Source: Prorocentrum cordatum (Eukaryota > Sar > Dinophyceae > Prorocentrales > Prorocentraceae). From it: a stretch of DNA of 64,000 bases. The notes under the pieces are model-generated. The model ran no database searches. It was not told the DNA's origin and saw only the letters and a program-made list of their open reading frames with translations. Shown here in pieces: positions 12,141-24,467 of the stretch. The stretch is from contig CAUYUJ010020540.1 of assembly GCA_963575745.1 (NCBI GenBank), forward strand, positions 62,001 through 126,000. The letters are read 5' to 3'. Position 1 is the first letter of the stretch, and each line of letters begins with the position of its first letter. The translations under genes were made by a program, and so were the position numbers.

Positions 12141-12454
12141 CTGGGAGCCGGCGGTAAACCGTCACCCAGGTCACCGCCGGGAGCCTCGTAGAGCTCTCAT
12201 CTGCGCGACGCTGCTTGGAACACATGGGGGAAGCTTTCTTACGCGTGAGCTGAAAAGCTTTAAAAATTACGTTTTTCAGCTTTCAACGAAAGTCGGTTGA
12301 TTCAAGTGGGGAACCGACAGCACCTCTCAGAACACTCGCATAATACGATTAGTTTCGCGGATCTAGCTCGAGTAGCAGAACGGAGTCTAAAACCCTCTAG
12401 CTCTCAGAGAGCTCTCCGGGAATTTCTCTAGCTCATCGATGACGAAGAGCTCTA
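12141..12454. repeat. Module B variant plus one partial monomer
   Basis: Hairpin of the GGGAGCC form with an imperfect stem, a degenerate B body, one partial satellite monomer (~12300-12380), and a fold-back stretch AGCTCTCAGAGAGCTCTCCG (~12398-12418). It breaks off at GAGCTCTA. Confidence 0.65.
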
Positions 12455-12757
12455 CTGGCGCCGGCGGTGAACCGTCAACCTGGTCACCGCCGGGAAATCT
12501 CGTAGAGCTCCTTGCATGCGTAAGAATGCTCAGATTCAAGGCAGACCACTTCTCAGAGCATTTCTAGAAAAACATCATATTTGCATTTTTCGGTGTCAAC
12601 GTGACGTCGGTTCCTCCAAAAGTTTGGATAGTAAAACTGTCTCGAAAGAGCTGAGCTGCTCGGAGAATAAAGTTAAGATACTAATGCTTGGAGTAAAAAT
12701 CTGCTTTCTAAAAATGAATTGTCAAAAATCTTTCAACTATTTGCAAAAACACCCAAA
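12455..12757. repeat. Module B copy
   Basis: TGA/TCA-form hairpin (stem CCGGCGGTGA/TCACCGCCGG), then the standard B body ending in TATTTGCAAAAACACCCAAA. The next hairpin begins immediately. Confidence 0.8.
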
Positions 12758-14005
12758 CTGGGCGCCGGCGGTAAACCGTCAACCTTTGTCACCGCCGGGG
12801 GACTCGTAGAGCTTCCTGACAACACATAATGTCGAAAAGAAATACACAGAAGAATCGTTTTTCAGCCCAAGCAATTTCAGACCTCTCGGATGCAACAGCC
12901 GAACGCCCCCGATGCTTCTGGCGACAGCACCTCTCAAGATGACTCGAACAATACGAATAGTTTTGCAAACCTAGCTCGGGTATCAGACCGAGTGCAGACC
13001 TCTGCATGCGACAGGCGGACGCGTCTGATGTCTCTGAATCGATTCCTGTGATTACCAGACCTGCAGCCCCCCTACAGCCCGAGTTAAGTGCAGGAAACCG
13101 ACAGCACCTCTCAGGATGACTCGAACAATACGAATAGTTTCGCGGACCTAATTCGGGCAGCAGACCGAGTTCCGAGCTCTAGATTCGAAAGGCAGACGCG
13201 CCTGATGTCTCCGAATCGATTCCAGTGATTACCAGCCATGCCGTTTCCCTACAGCCCGAGTTAAGTGCAGAGAACCGACAGCATCTCTCAAGATGACTCG
13301 AACAATACGAACAATTTCGCGATTCTAGATCGGGCAGCAGACCGAATTCAGAGCTCTGGATTCAACAGACAACGGCCACTGATGATTCGGAATCTTATTC
13401 TGTACGCATCAGCTCTGTAGCTGTCCTGTAGCTCGAGTTAAGTACAGAAAACCGAGAGCGTCTGTCAAGATGACTCGAATAATACGAATAGCTTTGCGGA
13501 CCTAGCTCGACTAGCAGACCGAGTTCAGACCTCGGGTTCAATAGGGAAACGCGCCTGATCATGTGCTGACCAGCTCTGTAGCTGAGAGCTCGAGTTATCT
13601 TCAGATAACCGTCATCGCGTGTCAAGATGACTCGAAACGGCCGATTCCGTCGCAGTGCTTTTTCGCAGTAAAAGCAACCCGATCGAGCTGAGATCAAGAC
13701 GGCGAGCGAGAATCAGATCGAATATCACAAGAAAAAATACTACAGCTCTAACGAGTGGTTGAATTTCGAGAACAAAATTTTCAACCGACCAAAAGTCAGC
13801 AAAAGGTCCGTCGAGATTTTTCTTGCCAACTAGCTCTCCAGCGCCCCGGAATTACTCTTAAGCTTCCAGCAATAACTTGCAAAGGGAAGCTCTACGAGTT
13901 AAGTTACCACTTTGTCCTTTCTGGCCGGGTCGGCCAACTAGCTCCACCCCGCGCCGGAATTCTTCTAGCTCATCGATGCCGAGGAGCTCTACGAGGTACG
14001 AGGTA
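12758..14005. repeat. Higher-order block 6
   Basis: Hairpin A (3' arm TCACCGCCGG, giving one A-C mismatch), a shortened first monomer, about five monomers, end cassette E (~13750-13900), a scrap of module B tail and a CTAGCTCCACCCCGCGCCGG fold-back unit (13938-14005). Confidence 0.75.
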
Positions 14006-15168
14006 CTGGGCGCCGGAGGTAAACCGTCAACCTTTGTTACCGCCGGGGGACTCGTAGAGTTTGCTGACAACATATAATGTTGAACAAAAACTAAACAGAA
14101 AAAAATAGTTTTTCAGCCCAAGCAATTTCAAACCTCTCGGATGCAACAGCCGAACGCCCCCGATGCTTCTGGATTGTCTTCTGTACGAGCTCTGTAGCTC
14201 TCCGACAGCCCGAGTTACGTGCGTAAATCGACAGCACCTCTCAAGATGACTCGAACAATACGAATAGTTTGGGAAACCTAGCTCGAGTATCAGACCGAGT
14301 TCAGACCTCTGCATGCGACAGGCGGACGCGTCTGATGTCTCTCAATCGATTCCTGTGATTACCAACCCTGCAGCCCCCCCTACAGCCCGAGTTAAGTGCA
14401 GGAAACCGACAGCACCTCTCAGGATGACTCGAACAATATGAATAGTTTCGCAGACCTAGTTCGGGCAGCAAACAGAGTTCGCAGCTCTGGATTCGAAAGG
14501 CGGACGCGCCGGATGTCTCCGAATCGATTCCAGTGATTACCAGCCATGCAGCCCCCCTACAGTTAAGTGCAGAGAACCGACAGCATCTCTCAAGATGACT
14601 CGAACAATACGAATAATTTCGCGATTCTAGATCGGGCAGCAGACCGAATTCAGAGCTCTGGATTCAACAGACAACGGCCACTGATGATTCTGAATCAGAT
14701 TCTGTACGTATCAGCTCTGTACATGTCCTGTAGCTCGAGTTCAGTACAGAAAACCGAGAGCGTCTGTCAAGATAACTCGAATAATACGAATAGGTTTGCG
14801 GACCTAGCTCGGCTAGGAGTTCAGACCTCTGGGTTCAACAGGCGAACGCGCCTGATCATTCTGAATCGATTAGCTGTGCTAACCAGCTCTGTAGCTGTCC
14901 TGAAGCTCGAGTTATCTTGAGAAAACCGTCACCGCGTGACAAGATGACCCGAAACAGCCGATCCCGCCTGGACGCTTTTTGGCAGTAAAAGGTACCCGAT
15001 CGAGCTCAGATCAAGAGGGCGAGCGGAAATAAGATCGAATAGCACGGGAAAAAATACTAGAGCTCTAACGAATTGTTGAATTTCGAGAACAAAATTTTCA
15101 ACCGCCCAAAAGTCCTCAAAATGTCCGTCGAGATTTTTCTTGCCAACTAGCTCTCCAGCGCCCCGGAA
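14006..15168. repeat. Higher-order block 7
   Basis: Hairpin A with one stem change (CCGGAGGTAA), leader, about five monomers, and an end cassette truncated at CCCCGGAA. Confidence 0.75.
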
Positions 15169-15480
15169 CTGGCACCGGCGGTCAACCGTCAACCTGGTCA
15201 CCGCCGGGGACCTCGTAGAGCTCCTCCCACGCGTAAGAGTGCTCAGAGTCGAAGAAGAGAGCTTCTGGAGGCCTTTTTCCAAAAAAAAAAAATGTATCTT
15301 TTTCATGTCGACATGAAATTAGTGTCGCCAAGTGTTCTGATAGTAAATCTGCGCCTACAGAGCTCATATTAAGACGCAGAGGCCCTCACATTCGTCTACA
15401 GGTGCGAAAAATCTGCTTTCTCAAAATGAATTGTCAAATATCTTCAAATAATGGCAAAACCGACCAAAAGTTACCACTTC
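15169..15480. repeat. Module B copy
   Basis: Hairpin CTGGCACCGGCGGTCAACC followed by the B body, which contains an A12-A13 run near 15288 and CAGGTGCGAAAAATCTGCTT. Confidence 0.75.
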
Positions 15481-16447
15481 CAGCCCTGCAGCCCCCCTAC
15501 AGCCCGAGTTAAGTGTAGGAAACCGACAGCACCTCAGGATGGCTCGAACAATAATAGTTTTGCGGACTCGGCAGCAGACAGAGTTCCGAGCTCTGGATTC
15601 GAAAGGCGGGCGCACCTGATTCTCCGAATCGATTCCAGCGATTACCAGCCATGCAGCCCCCCCACAGCCCGAGTTCAGTGCAGAGAACCGACAGCATCTC
15701 TCAAGATGACTCGAACAATACGAATAGTTTCGCGATTCTAGATCGGGCAGCAGACCGAGTTCAGAGCTCTGGATTCAACAGACAAACGCAATTGATAATT
15801 CTGAATCGGTTTCTGTACGCATCAGCTCTATAGCTGTCCAGTAGCTCGAGTTAAGTACAGAAAACCGAGAGCGTCTGTCAAGATGCCTCGAATAATACGA
15901 ATAGGTTTGCGGACCTAGCTCGGCTAGCAGACCGAGTTCAGACCTCTGGGTTCAACAGACGAACGCGCCTGATCATTCTGAATCGATTAGCTGTGCTTAC
16001 CAGCTCTGTAGTAGCTGTCCTAAAGCTCTGGTTATCTTGAGAACCGACAGCGCGAATCGAGATGAATCGAAACGGCCGATCCCGCCGCAGTGCTTTTTGG
16101 CAGTAAAAGGTACCCGATCGAGCTGAGATCAAGATGGCGAGCGGGAATAAGATCGAATATTACGGGAAAAATACTAGAGCTCTAACGAATGGTTCAATTT
16201 CGAGAACAAAATTTTCAACCGAGCAAAAGTCGTCAAAACGTCCGTCGATTTTTCTTGCCAACCAGCTCTCCAGCGCTCCGGAATTACTCTTAAGCTTCCA
16301 GCAACAACTTGCTAAGGGAAGCTCTACGAGTTATACTAGAGCTCAAACGAATTGTTGAATTTCGAGAACAAAATTTTCAACCGACCAAAAGTCCGCAAAA
16401 GGTCCGTCGAGATTTTTCTTGCCAACTAGCTCTCCAGCGCCCTGGAA
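15481..16447. repeat. Satellite block without its own hairpin
   Basis: About four monomers joined directly to the B tail. Two end cassettes follow in succession (~16190-16334 and ~16340-16447), the second truncated at CCCTGGAA. Confidence 0.75.
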
Positions 16448-18371
16448 CTGGGCGCCGGCAGTAAACCGTCAACCTTGGTTACTGCCGGGAGACTCGTAGA
16501 GCTTCCTAGCTCGACTTAAGTTGAGAAAACCGACATCACCGACCAACATTCCGAGTGCAGACCTCTGCATGCGACAGGCGGACGCGTCTGATGTCTGCGA
16601 ATCGACTCCCGTCATTACCAGCCCTGCAGCTCTACAGCCCGAGTTAAGTGCAGAAAACCGACAGCACCTCTCAGGATGACTCGAACAAAACAATAGTTTC
16701 GCAGACCTAATTCGGGCAGCAGACCGAGTTCCGAGCTCTGGATTCGACAGGCGGACGCGCCTGATGTCTTCAAATCGATTCCTGTGACCACCAGCACTGT
16801 AGCCCCCTCAGCGCGAGTTGAGAGAAAAAAACCGAGAGCACTTCTCTAGATGACTCGACCAGTACGAATAGGTTCGCGATTCTACGCAGCAGACCGTTCA
16901 GAGCTCTGGATTCAACTGATAATTCTGAATCGGTTTCTGTAAATATCAGCTCTGTAGCTGTCCTACAGCTCGAGTTAAGTACAGAAAACCGAGAGCGTCT
17001 GTCAAGATGACTCAAATAATACGAATAGGTTTGCTAACCTAGCTCGGGCAGCAGACCGAGTTCAGATGTCTGGATTCAACAGGCGAACGCGCCTACTCAT
17101 TCTACGTCGATTAGCTATGCTTACCAGCTCTGCAGCTGTCCTAAAGCTCGAGTTATGTTCAGAAAACCGTCAGCGCGTATCAAGATGACTCGAAACGGCC
17201 GATCCCGCCACAGGGCTTTTCGATAGTAATATTCACCCGATCGAGCTCAGATCAAGATGGCGAGCGACGGTAAGATCGAATATCATCGGAAGAAATACTA
17301 GAGCTCTAACGAATGGTTAAATTTCGAGAACAAAATTTTCAACCTACCAAAAGTCACCAAAAGTTCCGTCGAGATTTTTCTTGCCAACTAGCTCTCCAGC
17401 GCCCCGGAACTGGGCGCCGGTAGTAAACCGTCAACCTTGGTTACTGCCGGGAGACTCGTAGAGCTTCCTAGCTCGACTTAAGTTGAGAAAACCGACATCA
17501 CCGACCAACATTCCGAGTGCAGACCTCTGCATGCGACAGGCGGACGCGTCTGATGTCTGCGAATCGACTCCCGTCATTACCAGCCCTGCAGCTCTACAGC
17601 CCGAGTTAAGTGCAGAAAACCGACAGCACCTCTCAAGATGACTCGAACAAAACAGTAGTTTCGCAGACCTAATTCGGGCAGCAGACCGAGTTCCGAGCTC
17701 TGGATTCGACAGGCGGACGCGCCTGATGTCTTCAAATCGATTCCTGTGACCACCAGCACTGTAGCCCCCTCAGCGCGAGTTGAGAGAAAAAAACCGAGAG
17801 CACTTCTCTAGATGACTCGACCAGTACGAATAGGTTCGCGATTCTACGCAGCAGACCGTTCAGAGCTCTGGATTCAACTGATAATTCTGAATCGGTTTCT
17901 GTAAATATCAGCTCTGTAGCTGTCCTACAGCTCGAGTTAAGTACAGAAAACCGAGAGCGTCTGTCAAGATGACTCAAATAATACGAATAGGTTTGCTAAC
18001 CTAGCTCGGGCAGCAGACCGAGTTCAGATGTCTGGATTCAACAGGCGAACGCGCCTACTCATTCTACGTCGATTAGCTATGCTTACCAGCTCTGTAGCTG
18101 TCCTAAAGCTCGAGTTATGTTCAGAAAACCGTCAGCGCGTATCAAGATGACTCGAAACGGCCGATCCCGCCACAGGGCTTTTCGATAGTAATATTCACCC
18201 GATCGAGCTCAGATCAAGATGGCGAGCGGGGGTAAGATCGAATATCATGGGAAGAAATACTAGAGCTCTAACGAATGGTTAAATTTCGAAAACAAAATTT
18301 TCAACCTACCAAAAGTCACCAAAAGTTCCGTCGAGATTTTTCTTGCCAACTAGCTCTCCAGCGCGCCGGAA
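16448..18371. repeat. 962-bp unit, near-identical tandem duplication
   Basis: Unit 1 starts at 16448 and unit 2 at 17410, an exact offset of 962 bp kept through the whole unit. I see only scattered substitutions (for example CCGGCAGTAA against CCGGTAGTAA, and GGATGACTCG against AGATGACTCG). Each unit holds a hairpin, about four monomers and an end cassette. The hairpin of unit 1 has both arms changed together (CCGGCAGTAA/TTACTGCCGG). Confidence 0.9.
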
Positions 18372-18459
18372 TTACTCTTAAGCTTCCAGCAACTAGCTTA
18401 GGGAACGAGTCACTTGGTAGCGTTCAAAACCCGAAGAGCAAAGAGGACACGCTCTGAAA
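18372..18459. repeat. End-cassette and module C scraps
   Basis: Contains the tail of cassette E (AATTACTCTTAAGCTTCCAGC) joined to CTTGGTAGCGTTCAAAACCC, the start of module C, which stops at CTCTGAAA. Confidence 0.6.
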
Positions 18460-19142
18460 CTGGGCGCCAGCGGTAAACTGTCAACCTTTCTGACCGCCGG
18501 GGTACTCGTAGAGCTTCCTGACAACATATAATGTCGAAAGAAATTACACCGAAAAACTAGTTTTTCAGCCCAGGTAATTTGAGACCTCTCGGATGCAACA
18601 GCCGGACGCCCCCGATGCTTCTAGATTGTCCTCTGTGCGAGCTCTGTAGCTCTCCTACAGCCCGAGTTACGTGCGTAAATCGACAGCACCTCTCAAGACG
18701 ACTCGAACAGTACGAATAGTTTGGCAAACCTAGTTCGAGTATCAGACCGAGTTCAGACCTGTGCATGCGACAGGTGGACGCGTCTGATGTCTCTGAATCG
18801 ATCTGTGATTACCAGCCCTGCAGCCCCCCCTGCAGCCGAGGTAAGTGCAGGAAACCGACAGCACCTCCCAGGATGACTCGAACAATACGAACAGTTTCGC
18901 GGACCTAGTTCGGGCAACAGACCGAGTCCGGAGCTCTGGATTCCGCAGGCGAACGCGCCTGATGTCTCCCAATCGAGTCCAGTGATTAACAGCCATGCAG
19001 CCCCCTGTCCTATCGACTTAAGTACATAAAAACCAAAGCGTCTCTCAAGATAACTCGAATAATACGAATAGGTTTGCGAACCTAGCTCGGCTAGCAGACC
19101 CAGTTCAGACCTCTAGATTCAACAGGCGAACGCGCCTGATTA
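18460..19142. repeat. Higher-order block 8
   Basis: Hairpin A with a degraded 5' arm (GGCGCCAGCGG), leader ACATATAATGTCG, and about three monomers, cut at CGCGCCTGATTA by the next hairpin. Confidence 0.75.
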
Positions 19143-19512
19143 CTGGGCGCCGGCGGTAAACCGTCAACCTTTCTTACCGCCGGGGGACTCGTAGAGCTTC
19201 ATGATAATATATATAATGTGGAAGAAAATCAAGAGAAAAAAAATTTTTCAGCCCAAGCAATTTCAGACCTCTCAAGATGACTCTACATAAAAAACGAACA
19301 GTTTGGCACCCCAGCTCGAGTATCAAACTGAGTGCAGACCTCTGAATGCGACAGGCGGACACGTCTGATGACTGCGAATCGACTCCTATTACTCCCAGCC
19401 ATGCAGCCCGAGTTAAGTGCAGAAAACCGACAGCACCTCTGAGGATGACTCGAATAATACAACTTCGTAGCGTCCAAAACCCAGAGAGCGCAGAGAATCT
19501 CCGGGACGGGAA
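19143..19512. repeat. Short higher-order block 9
   Basis: Intact hairpin A, leader, a deleted first monomer and one further monomer, then CTTCGTAGCGTCCAAAACCC (module C start) to GACGGGAA. Confidence 0.7.
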
Positions 19513-19857
19513 ATGGGAACCGGCGGTAAACCGTCAACCAAGTTACCGCCGGGCATCTCGTAGAGCTCTCTTCTTAGACAGCGCTCCTCCGAACACGTGA
19601 AGAAGCTTCTAAAGCGAGAGCCGAAAAAATCGAACAATTACGATTTTTCGGTTTTCATACAGTGGGTTCCTCCAAGTGTTTTGATAGAAATACTGGACCT
19701 ACAGCCATAAAAAATTTACCAGCAGGTGCGTCATAGCTTACTACAGGGAATTAAAATCTCACTTGTAAAAACGAACTTCAAAATTTTGCATAAAGAGAAA
19801 AACACCGACCCCAGGCCCCAGGTTACCACATTCTCTCTTTTCGTCGGGCCGGCCAAC
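19513..19857. repeat. Module B copy
   Basis: Hairpin at 19513 is the one copy whose first base after the junction is A rather than C (ATGGGAACCGGCGG). The B body follows and ends in TTTTCGTCGGGCCGGCCAA. Confidence 0.75.
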
Positions 19858-20162
19858 TAGCTCCACCCTGCGCCCGTATTCTTCTTAGCTCTCTGCCGCA
19901 GAGCTCTACGAGGTATCTTTGCTGGAAAGATTTGGGGCGCTCCCCTGGAGCGCTGCGGAAGCGCTGCCAGAAGCGCTTCCATGCGTGCCTGCACGCATGC
20001 AGGCACGCGTGGAAGCTTGCCCGAAGCTCTCCCGGACACGTTGCCGGGCCGCCGGAGGCGCTGCGGGGAACGTGGACCGCCGTGGAGGAGCTCCTGGCGG
20101 GCACCACCACCGTCCGGCTTCTCATCTTCAACCCTTTAGCTCTCAGCGAGCTCTCCGGGAAT
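19858..20162. repeat. Module C copy with palindrome
   Basis: Starts CTAGCTCCACCCTGCGCC. It contains an 18-bp-stem palindrome (19977-20016: CTTCCATGCGTGCCTGCA pairs with TGCAGGCACGCGTGGAAG, one wobble) and ends in CAGCGAGCTCTCCGGGAA. It shares a ~180-bp stretch almost unchanged with 22983-23165. Confidence 0.8.
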
Positions 20163-20983
20163 AGTTTCGCGAAGATAGTTCAGAGCAGCAAGCGGAGTTC
20201 CGAGCTCTCGGCTCGACAGACGGACGCCCCTGATGTCTCCGAATCGATTTCTGTGACCAGCAGCACTGTAGCCCCCCCCCCCCAGCACGAGTTAAGTGCA
20301 GAAAACGAAGAGCACTTCTCAAGAAGACTCGAAGCGCACGAATAGTTTCGCGAACCTAGCTCGGGCAGCAGGCCGAGTTCAGAGCTCTCGATTCAACAGA
20401 CGAACGCGCCTGATGATTCCCAATCGATTTCTGTGACTATCAGCTCTGTAGCTGCCCTACATCTCGAGTTAACTACAGAAAACCGAAAGCGTCCGCTAAG
20501 ATGACTCGAATAAATAGGTTTGCGGACCTAGCTCGGCTAGCAGACCGAGTTCAGACCTCTGGGTTCCACAGGCGAACGCGCCTGATCATTCTGAATCGAT
20601 TAGCTGTGCTTACAAGCTCTGTAGCTGTCTTAAAACTCGAGTTATGTTCAGAAAACCGTCAGCGCGTATCAACATGACTTGAAACGGCCGATCCCGCCCG
20701 TGTGCTTTTTGGCAGTAAAAGGTACCCGATCGAGCTGAGATCAAGATGGCGGGCGGGAATAAGATCGAATATCACGGGAAAAAATACTAGAGCTCTAACA
20801 AATGTTCGAATTTTGAGAACAAAATTTTCAACCGACCAAAAGTCACCAAAAGGTCCGTCGAGATTTGTCTTGCCAACTAGCTCTCTGGCGCCCAGGAATT
20901 ACTCTTAAGCTTCCAGCAGTAACTTGCTAAGGGAAGCTCTACGAGTTATTCTGAATCGATTAGCTGTGCTTATCAGCTCTCTA
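20163..20983. repeat. Satellite block 10 with end cassette
   Basis: About three monomers, end cassette E (~20800-20950), then a fragment of monomer (CTGAATCGATTAGCTGTGCT) up to the next hairpin at 20984. Confidence 0.75.
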
Positions 20984-21956
20984 CTGGGCGCCGGCGGTAA
21001 ACCGTCAGCCTTGGTTACCGCCGGGAGACTCGTAGAGCTTCCTAGCTCGACTTAAGTTGAGAAAACCGACGCACCTACCAACATTCCGACTTATAGTGAA
21101 TGTGGTTTTGACCTCTGAATGCGACAGACGGACGCGTCTGATGTCTGCGAATCGACTCCTGTCATTACCAGCCCTGCAGCCTCTCTACAGCCCGAGTTAA
21201 GTGCAGAAAACCAACAGCACCTCTCAGGATGACTCGAACAATACAGTAGTTTCGCAAACCTAATTCGGGCAGCAGACCGAGTTCCGAGCTCTGGATTCGA
21301 CAGGCGGACGCGCCTGATGTCTCAAATCGATTCCTGTGATCACCAGCACTGTAGCCCCCCACAGCGCGAGTTGGGTGAAGAAAACCAAGAGCACTTCTCA
21401 AGATGACTCGACCAATACAAATAGTTCCGTGATTCTAGATCGGGCAGCAGACCGAGTTCAGAGCTCTGGATTCGACAGACAAACGCAACTGATGATTCTG
21501 AATCGGTTTCTGTAAATATCAGCTCCGTAGCTGTTCTACAGCTCGAGTTAAGTACAGAAAACCGAGAGTTCCTGTCAAGATGACTTGAATAATACGAATA
21601 GGTTTACGGACCTAGCTCGGCTAATAAACCGAGTTCAGACCTCTGGGCTCAACAGGCGAACGGGCCTAATCATTCTACGTCGATTAGCTGTGCTTACCAG
21701 CTCTGTAGCTGTCCTAAAGCTCGATTTATGTTCAGCAAACCGTCAGCGCGTATCAAGATCACTCAAAACGGCCGATCCCGCCACAGTGCTTTTCGATAGT
21801 AATATTCACCCGATCGAGCTGAGATCAAGACAGCGAGCGGCAAAAAGATCGAATATCACGGGAAAAAATACCAGAGCTCAAACGAATTGTTGAATTTCGA
21901 GAACAAAATTTTCAACCGACCAAAAGTCAGCAAAAGTTTAGTCGAGATTTTTCTTG
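20984..21956. repeat. Higher-order block 11
   Basis: Hairpin A (CCGGCGGTAA/TTACCGCCGG), then the same short leader as the 962-bp unit (CTAGCTCGACTTAAGTTGAG), about four monomers, and an end cassette truncated at TTTTTCTTGCCGG. Confidence 0.75.
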
Positions 21957-22434
21957 CCGGCGGTAAACCGTCAACCTTTGTTACCGCCGGGACTCGTAGA
22001 GCTTCCTCACAACATGTAATGTCGAAAAAAATTATACAGAAAAAATAGTTTTTCAGCCCAAGCAATTTCAGACCTCTTGGATGCAACAGCCGAACGCCCC
22101 CCATGCTTCTCGATTGTCTTCTGCACGCTCTCCTACAGCCCGAGTCACGTGCGTAAATCGACAGCACCTCTCAAGATGACTCGAAGAATACGAATAGTTT
22201 CGCAAAGCTAGCTCGAGTATCAGACCGAGTTCAGACCTCTGCATACGTGTCTGATGTCTCTGAATCGATTCCTGTGATTACAAGCCTGCAGCCCCCCTGC
22301 AGCCCGAGCTAAGTGCAGGAAACCACAGCACCTCTCAGGATGACTCGAACAATACGAATAGCTTCATGTCAAGAAGTTTTTCGAACATAACGTCTTCAAT
22401 AGCCAGCTCTGAACACTCTTCCGCCACATGTAGA
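21957..22434. repeat. Hairpin A lacking its 5' edge, plus two monomers
   Basis: The first bases of the hairpin (CTGGGCG) are missing, so it joins the previous cassette inside the stem. About two monomers follow, then a unique stretch with ATGTCAAGAAGTTTTTCGAA. Confidence 0.65.
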
Positions 22435-22774
22435 CTGGCGCCGGCGGTGAACCGTCAACCTGCTTACCGCCGGGAACCTCGTAGAGCGCATTTCACGCGC
22501 AAGAGTGTTCCGTGTCGAAAGAGAGAGCTTCTGGAAGCATTTTTCGAAAAAAACAGAAAAATTGTTTTTCTTCGTGTCGACATGAAGATAGTTCCGCCAA
22601 GTGTTTTGATAGTAAAAGTGCACCTAGAGAGCTCACACCAAGAGAGAGAGGCCCTCATAGTCGTTTACAGGTGCGAATAATCTGCTTCCTCAACATGAAT
22701 TGTCAAATATCTTTTTAAAAAATGCAAAAACACCCACAAGTTACCACTTTGTCCTTTCTGGCCGGGTCGACCAA
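22435..22774. repeat. Module B copy
   Basis: TGA-form hairpin, standard B body with TCGACATGAAGATAGTTCCG, and the tail TTCTGGCCGGGTCGACCAA. Confidence 0.8.
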
Positions 22775-23174
22775 CTAGCTCCACTCCGCGCCGGAATTCC
22801 TCTAGCTCATCGATGCCGAAGAGCTCTACGAGGTACGCGCATCATCAGAATCGAGTTGCTGTGCTTTCCATCCCTGTAGCTTGCCTACAGCGCAAGTTAA
22901 GTTGAGAAAAACCGAACCACGCAAGCAAGTGTAGCACTCATGTGAAGAAGTTTTTCGATGATGAATTCTTACATGCCAAAAGCGCTTCCATGCGAGCCTC
23001 ACGCATGCAGGCACGCGTGGAAGCTTGCCCGAAGCTCTCCCGGACACGTTGCCGGGCCGCCGGAGGCGCTGCGGGGAACGTGGACCGCCGTGGAGGAGCT
23101 CCTGGCGGGCACCACCACCGTCCGGCTTCTAATCTTAAACCCTTCACTCTCAGCGAGCTCTCCAGGAAAAAAAA
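22775..23174. repeat. Fold-back unit and module C copy
   Basis: CTAGCTCCACTCCGCGCCGG fold-back unit, a short unique part (TGTGAAGAAGTTTTTCGATG), then module C from ~22980. That part includes the degenerate palindrome and the GCACCACCACCGTCCGGCTT stretch shared with 20100. Confidence 0.7.
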
Positions 23175-23400
23175 CTGGGAACCGGCGGTAAACCGTCAAC
23201 CAGGTTACCGCCGGGCACCTCGTAGAGCTCTTTCGTTGCACAGCGCTACATGAGGAAGCTTCTGAAGCAAGAGCAGAAAAACTAGAAAAAACAGTTTTTT
23301 TTGGTGTTCATCCAAAATCTGTTCCCTCAAGTATTTTGAGAGCTCTACTCTGCGCCAAAATTCCTCTTAGCTCTTTGCTGAAGAGCTCTACGAGGTAAAA
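23175..23400. repeat. Short module B copy
   Basis: GGGAACC-form hairpin with intact stem (CCGGCGGTAA/TTACCGCCGG), then a truncated B body ending in a GAAGAGCTCTACGAGGTA fold-back. Confidence 0.7.
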
Positions 23401-24467
23401 ACCAGAAAGCTTCCTGCGCGAACCGCGCAACGCTCTCGCAAAGCTACTCTGGCCCTCTGGAGAGCTCCCGTGCAGCGCTGTGGAAGCACTGCCAGAAACG
23501 CTTCCATGCGTTCTTGCACGCGCGCAGGCTCGCGTGGGAGCTTGCCGGAAGCTCTCCCGTACACGCTGCCGGGTCGAACGAACCGCTGCGGGGATTCTGG
23601 ACCGGCGAAGATGGGCTGCTGGCGGGCACCGGCTTCTTCTCTTAAACCCTCTAGCTCTCAGCGAGCTCTCCGGGAACTTGTAAGCGTCCAAAACCCGGAT
23701 AGCGAAGCCAAGCGCGGAACGCCGCACGGGAACCTCTGCCAGGCCGCCTGGAACGATGCGCGGGACGCTGAGAACTTCGCAGAAGATGCTTGCAGGGGCG
23801 CCGTTTACGATGCGTGAGGCCCTACAGCGCAAGGAAGATCTGCCTAGGAGCCTGGAAGAACTGCCGAAGCTCTTCCGAGGCTCTGCCGAAGCGCTTCGCG
23901 CACCCTGGAGCCACGCGTATTGGGAAACACTAGGAAGCCACGCTCCCGGACACGCTGCGAACTCCGGCGAGTTGCTCCGGGGATCGTGGACCGGAAGAAG
24001 TGGGCGTGTCCCCCCACAACCCACCTCCGGCTTCTTCTCTGAAGCCCTTAGCTCTCCAAGAAGCTACCCGGGACTTGTAAGCGTCCAAAATCCGGATAGC
24101 GAAGCGAAGCGCGAACGCCGCACGGGGACCTCTGCCAGGCCGCCTGAAACGATGCGCGGAACGCTGGAAACCTCGGAGAAGACGCTTGCAGGGGCGCCGT
24201 TTACGATGCCCTGCAAAGTGCGTAAGGAAGATCTGCCTAGGAGCCTGGAAGAACTGCCGAAGCTCTTCCGAAGCTCTGCCGAAGCGCTTCGCGCACCCTG
24301 GAGCCACGCGTATTGGGAAACGCTAGGAAGCCACGCTCTCGGACCCGCTGCCGGTTCCGGCGAGTTGCTCCGGCGATCGTGGACCGGCGGAGGTGGGCGT
24401 GTCCCCCTTACCACCCACCCCCGACTTCTTATCTGAACCCTCAGCTCTCCAAGGAGCTATCCGGGAA
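23401..24467. repeat. Three module C units, last two a ~390-bp tandem repeat
   Basis: The first unit (~23400-23675) carries CATGCGTTCTTGCACGCGCG (a decayed palindrome). The second (~23680-24070) and third (~24071-24467) both begin CTTGTAAGCGTCCAAAA, both contain AGGAAGATCTGCCTAGGAGC, and end with AGCTCTCCAAG-type fold-backs. Their offset is 386-392 bp. The ORFs crossing this area are not shared in frame with other C copies, so I do not call them genes. Confidence 0.75.

Noticed and set aside
23308-24436. Overlapping ORFs of 226-238 codons on both strands in module C
   Set aside because: They contain a tandem 386-392-bp repeat and are not preserved in frame in other module C copies. GC-rich composition is enough to explain openness on both strands.
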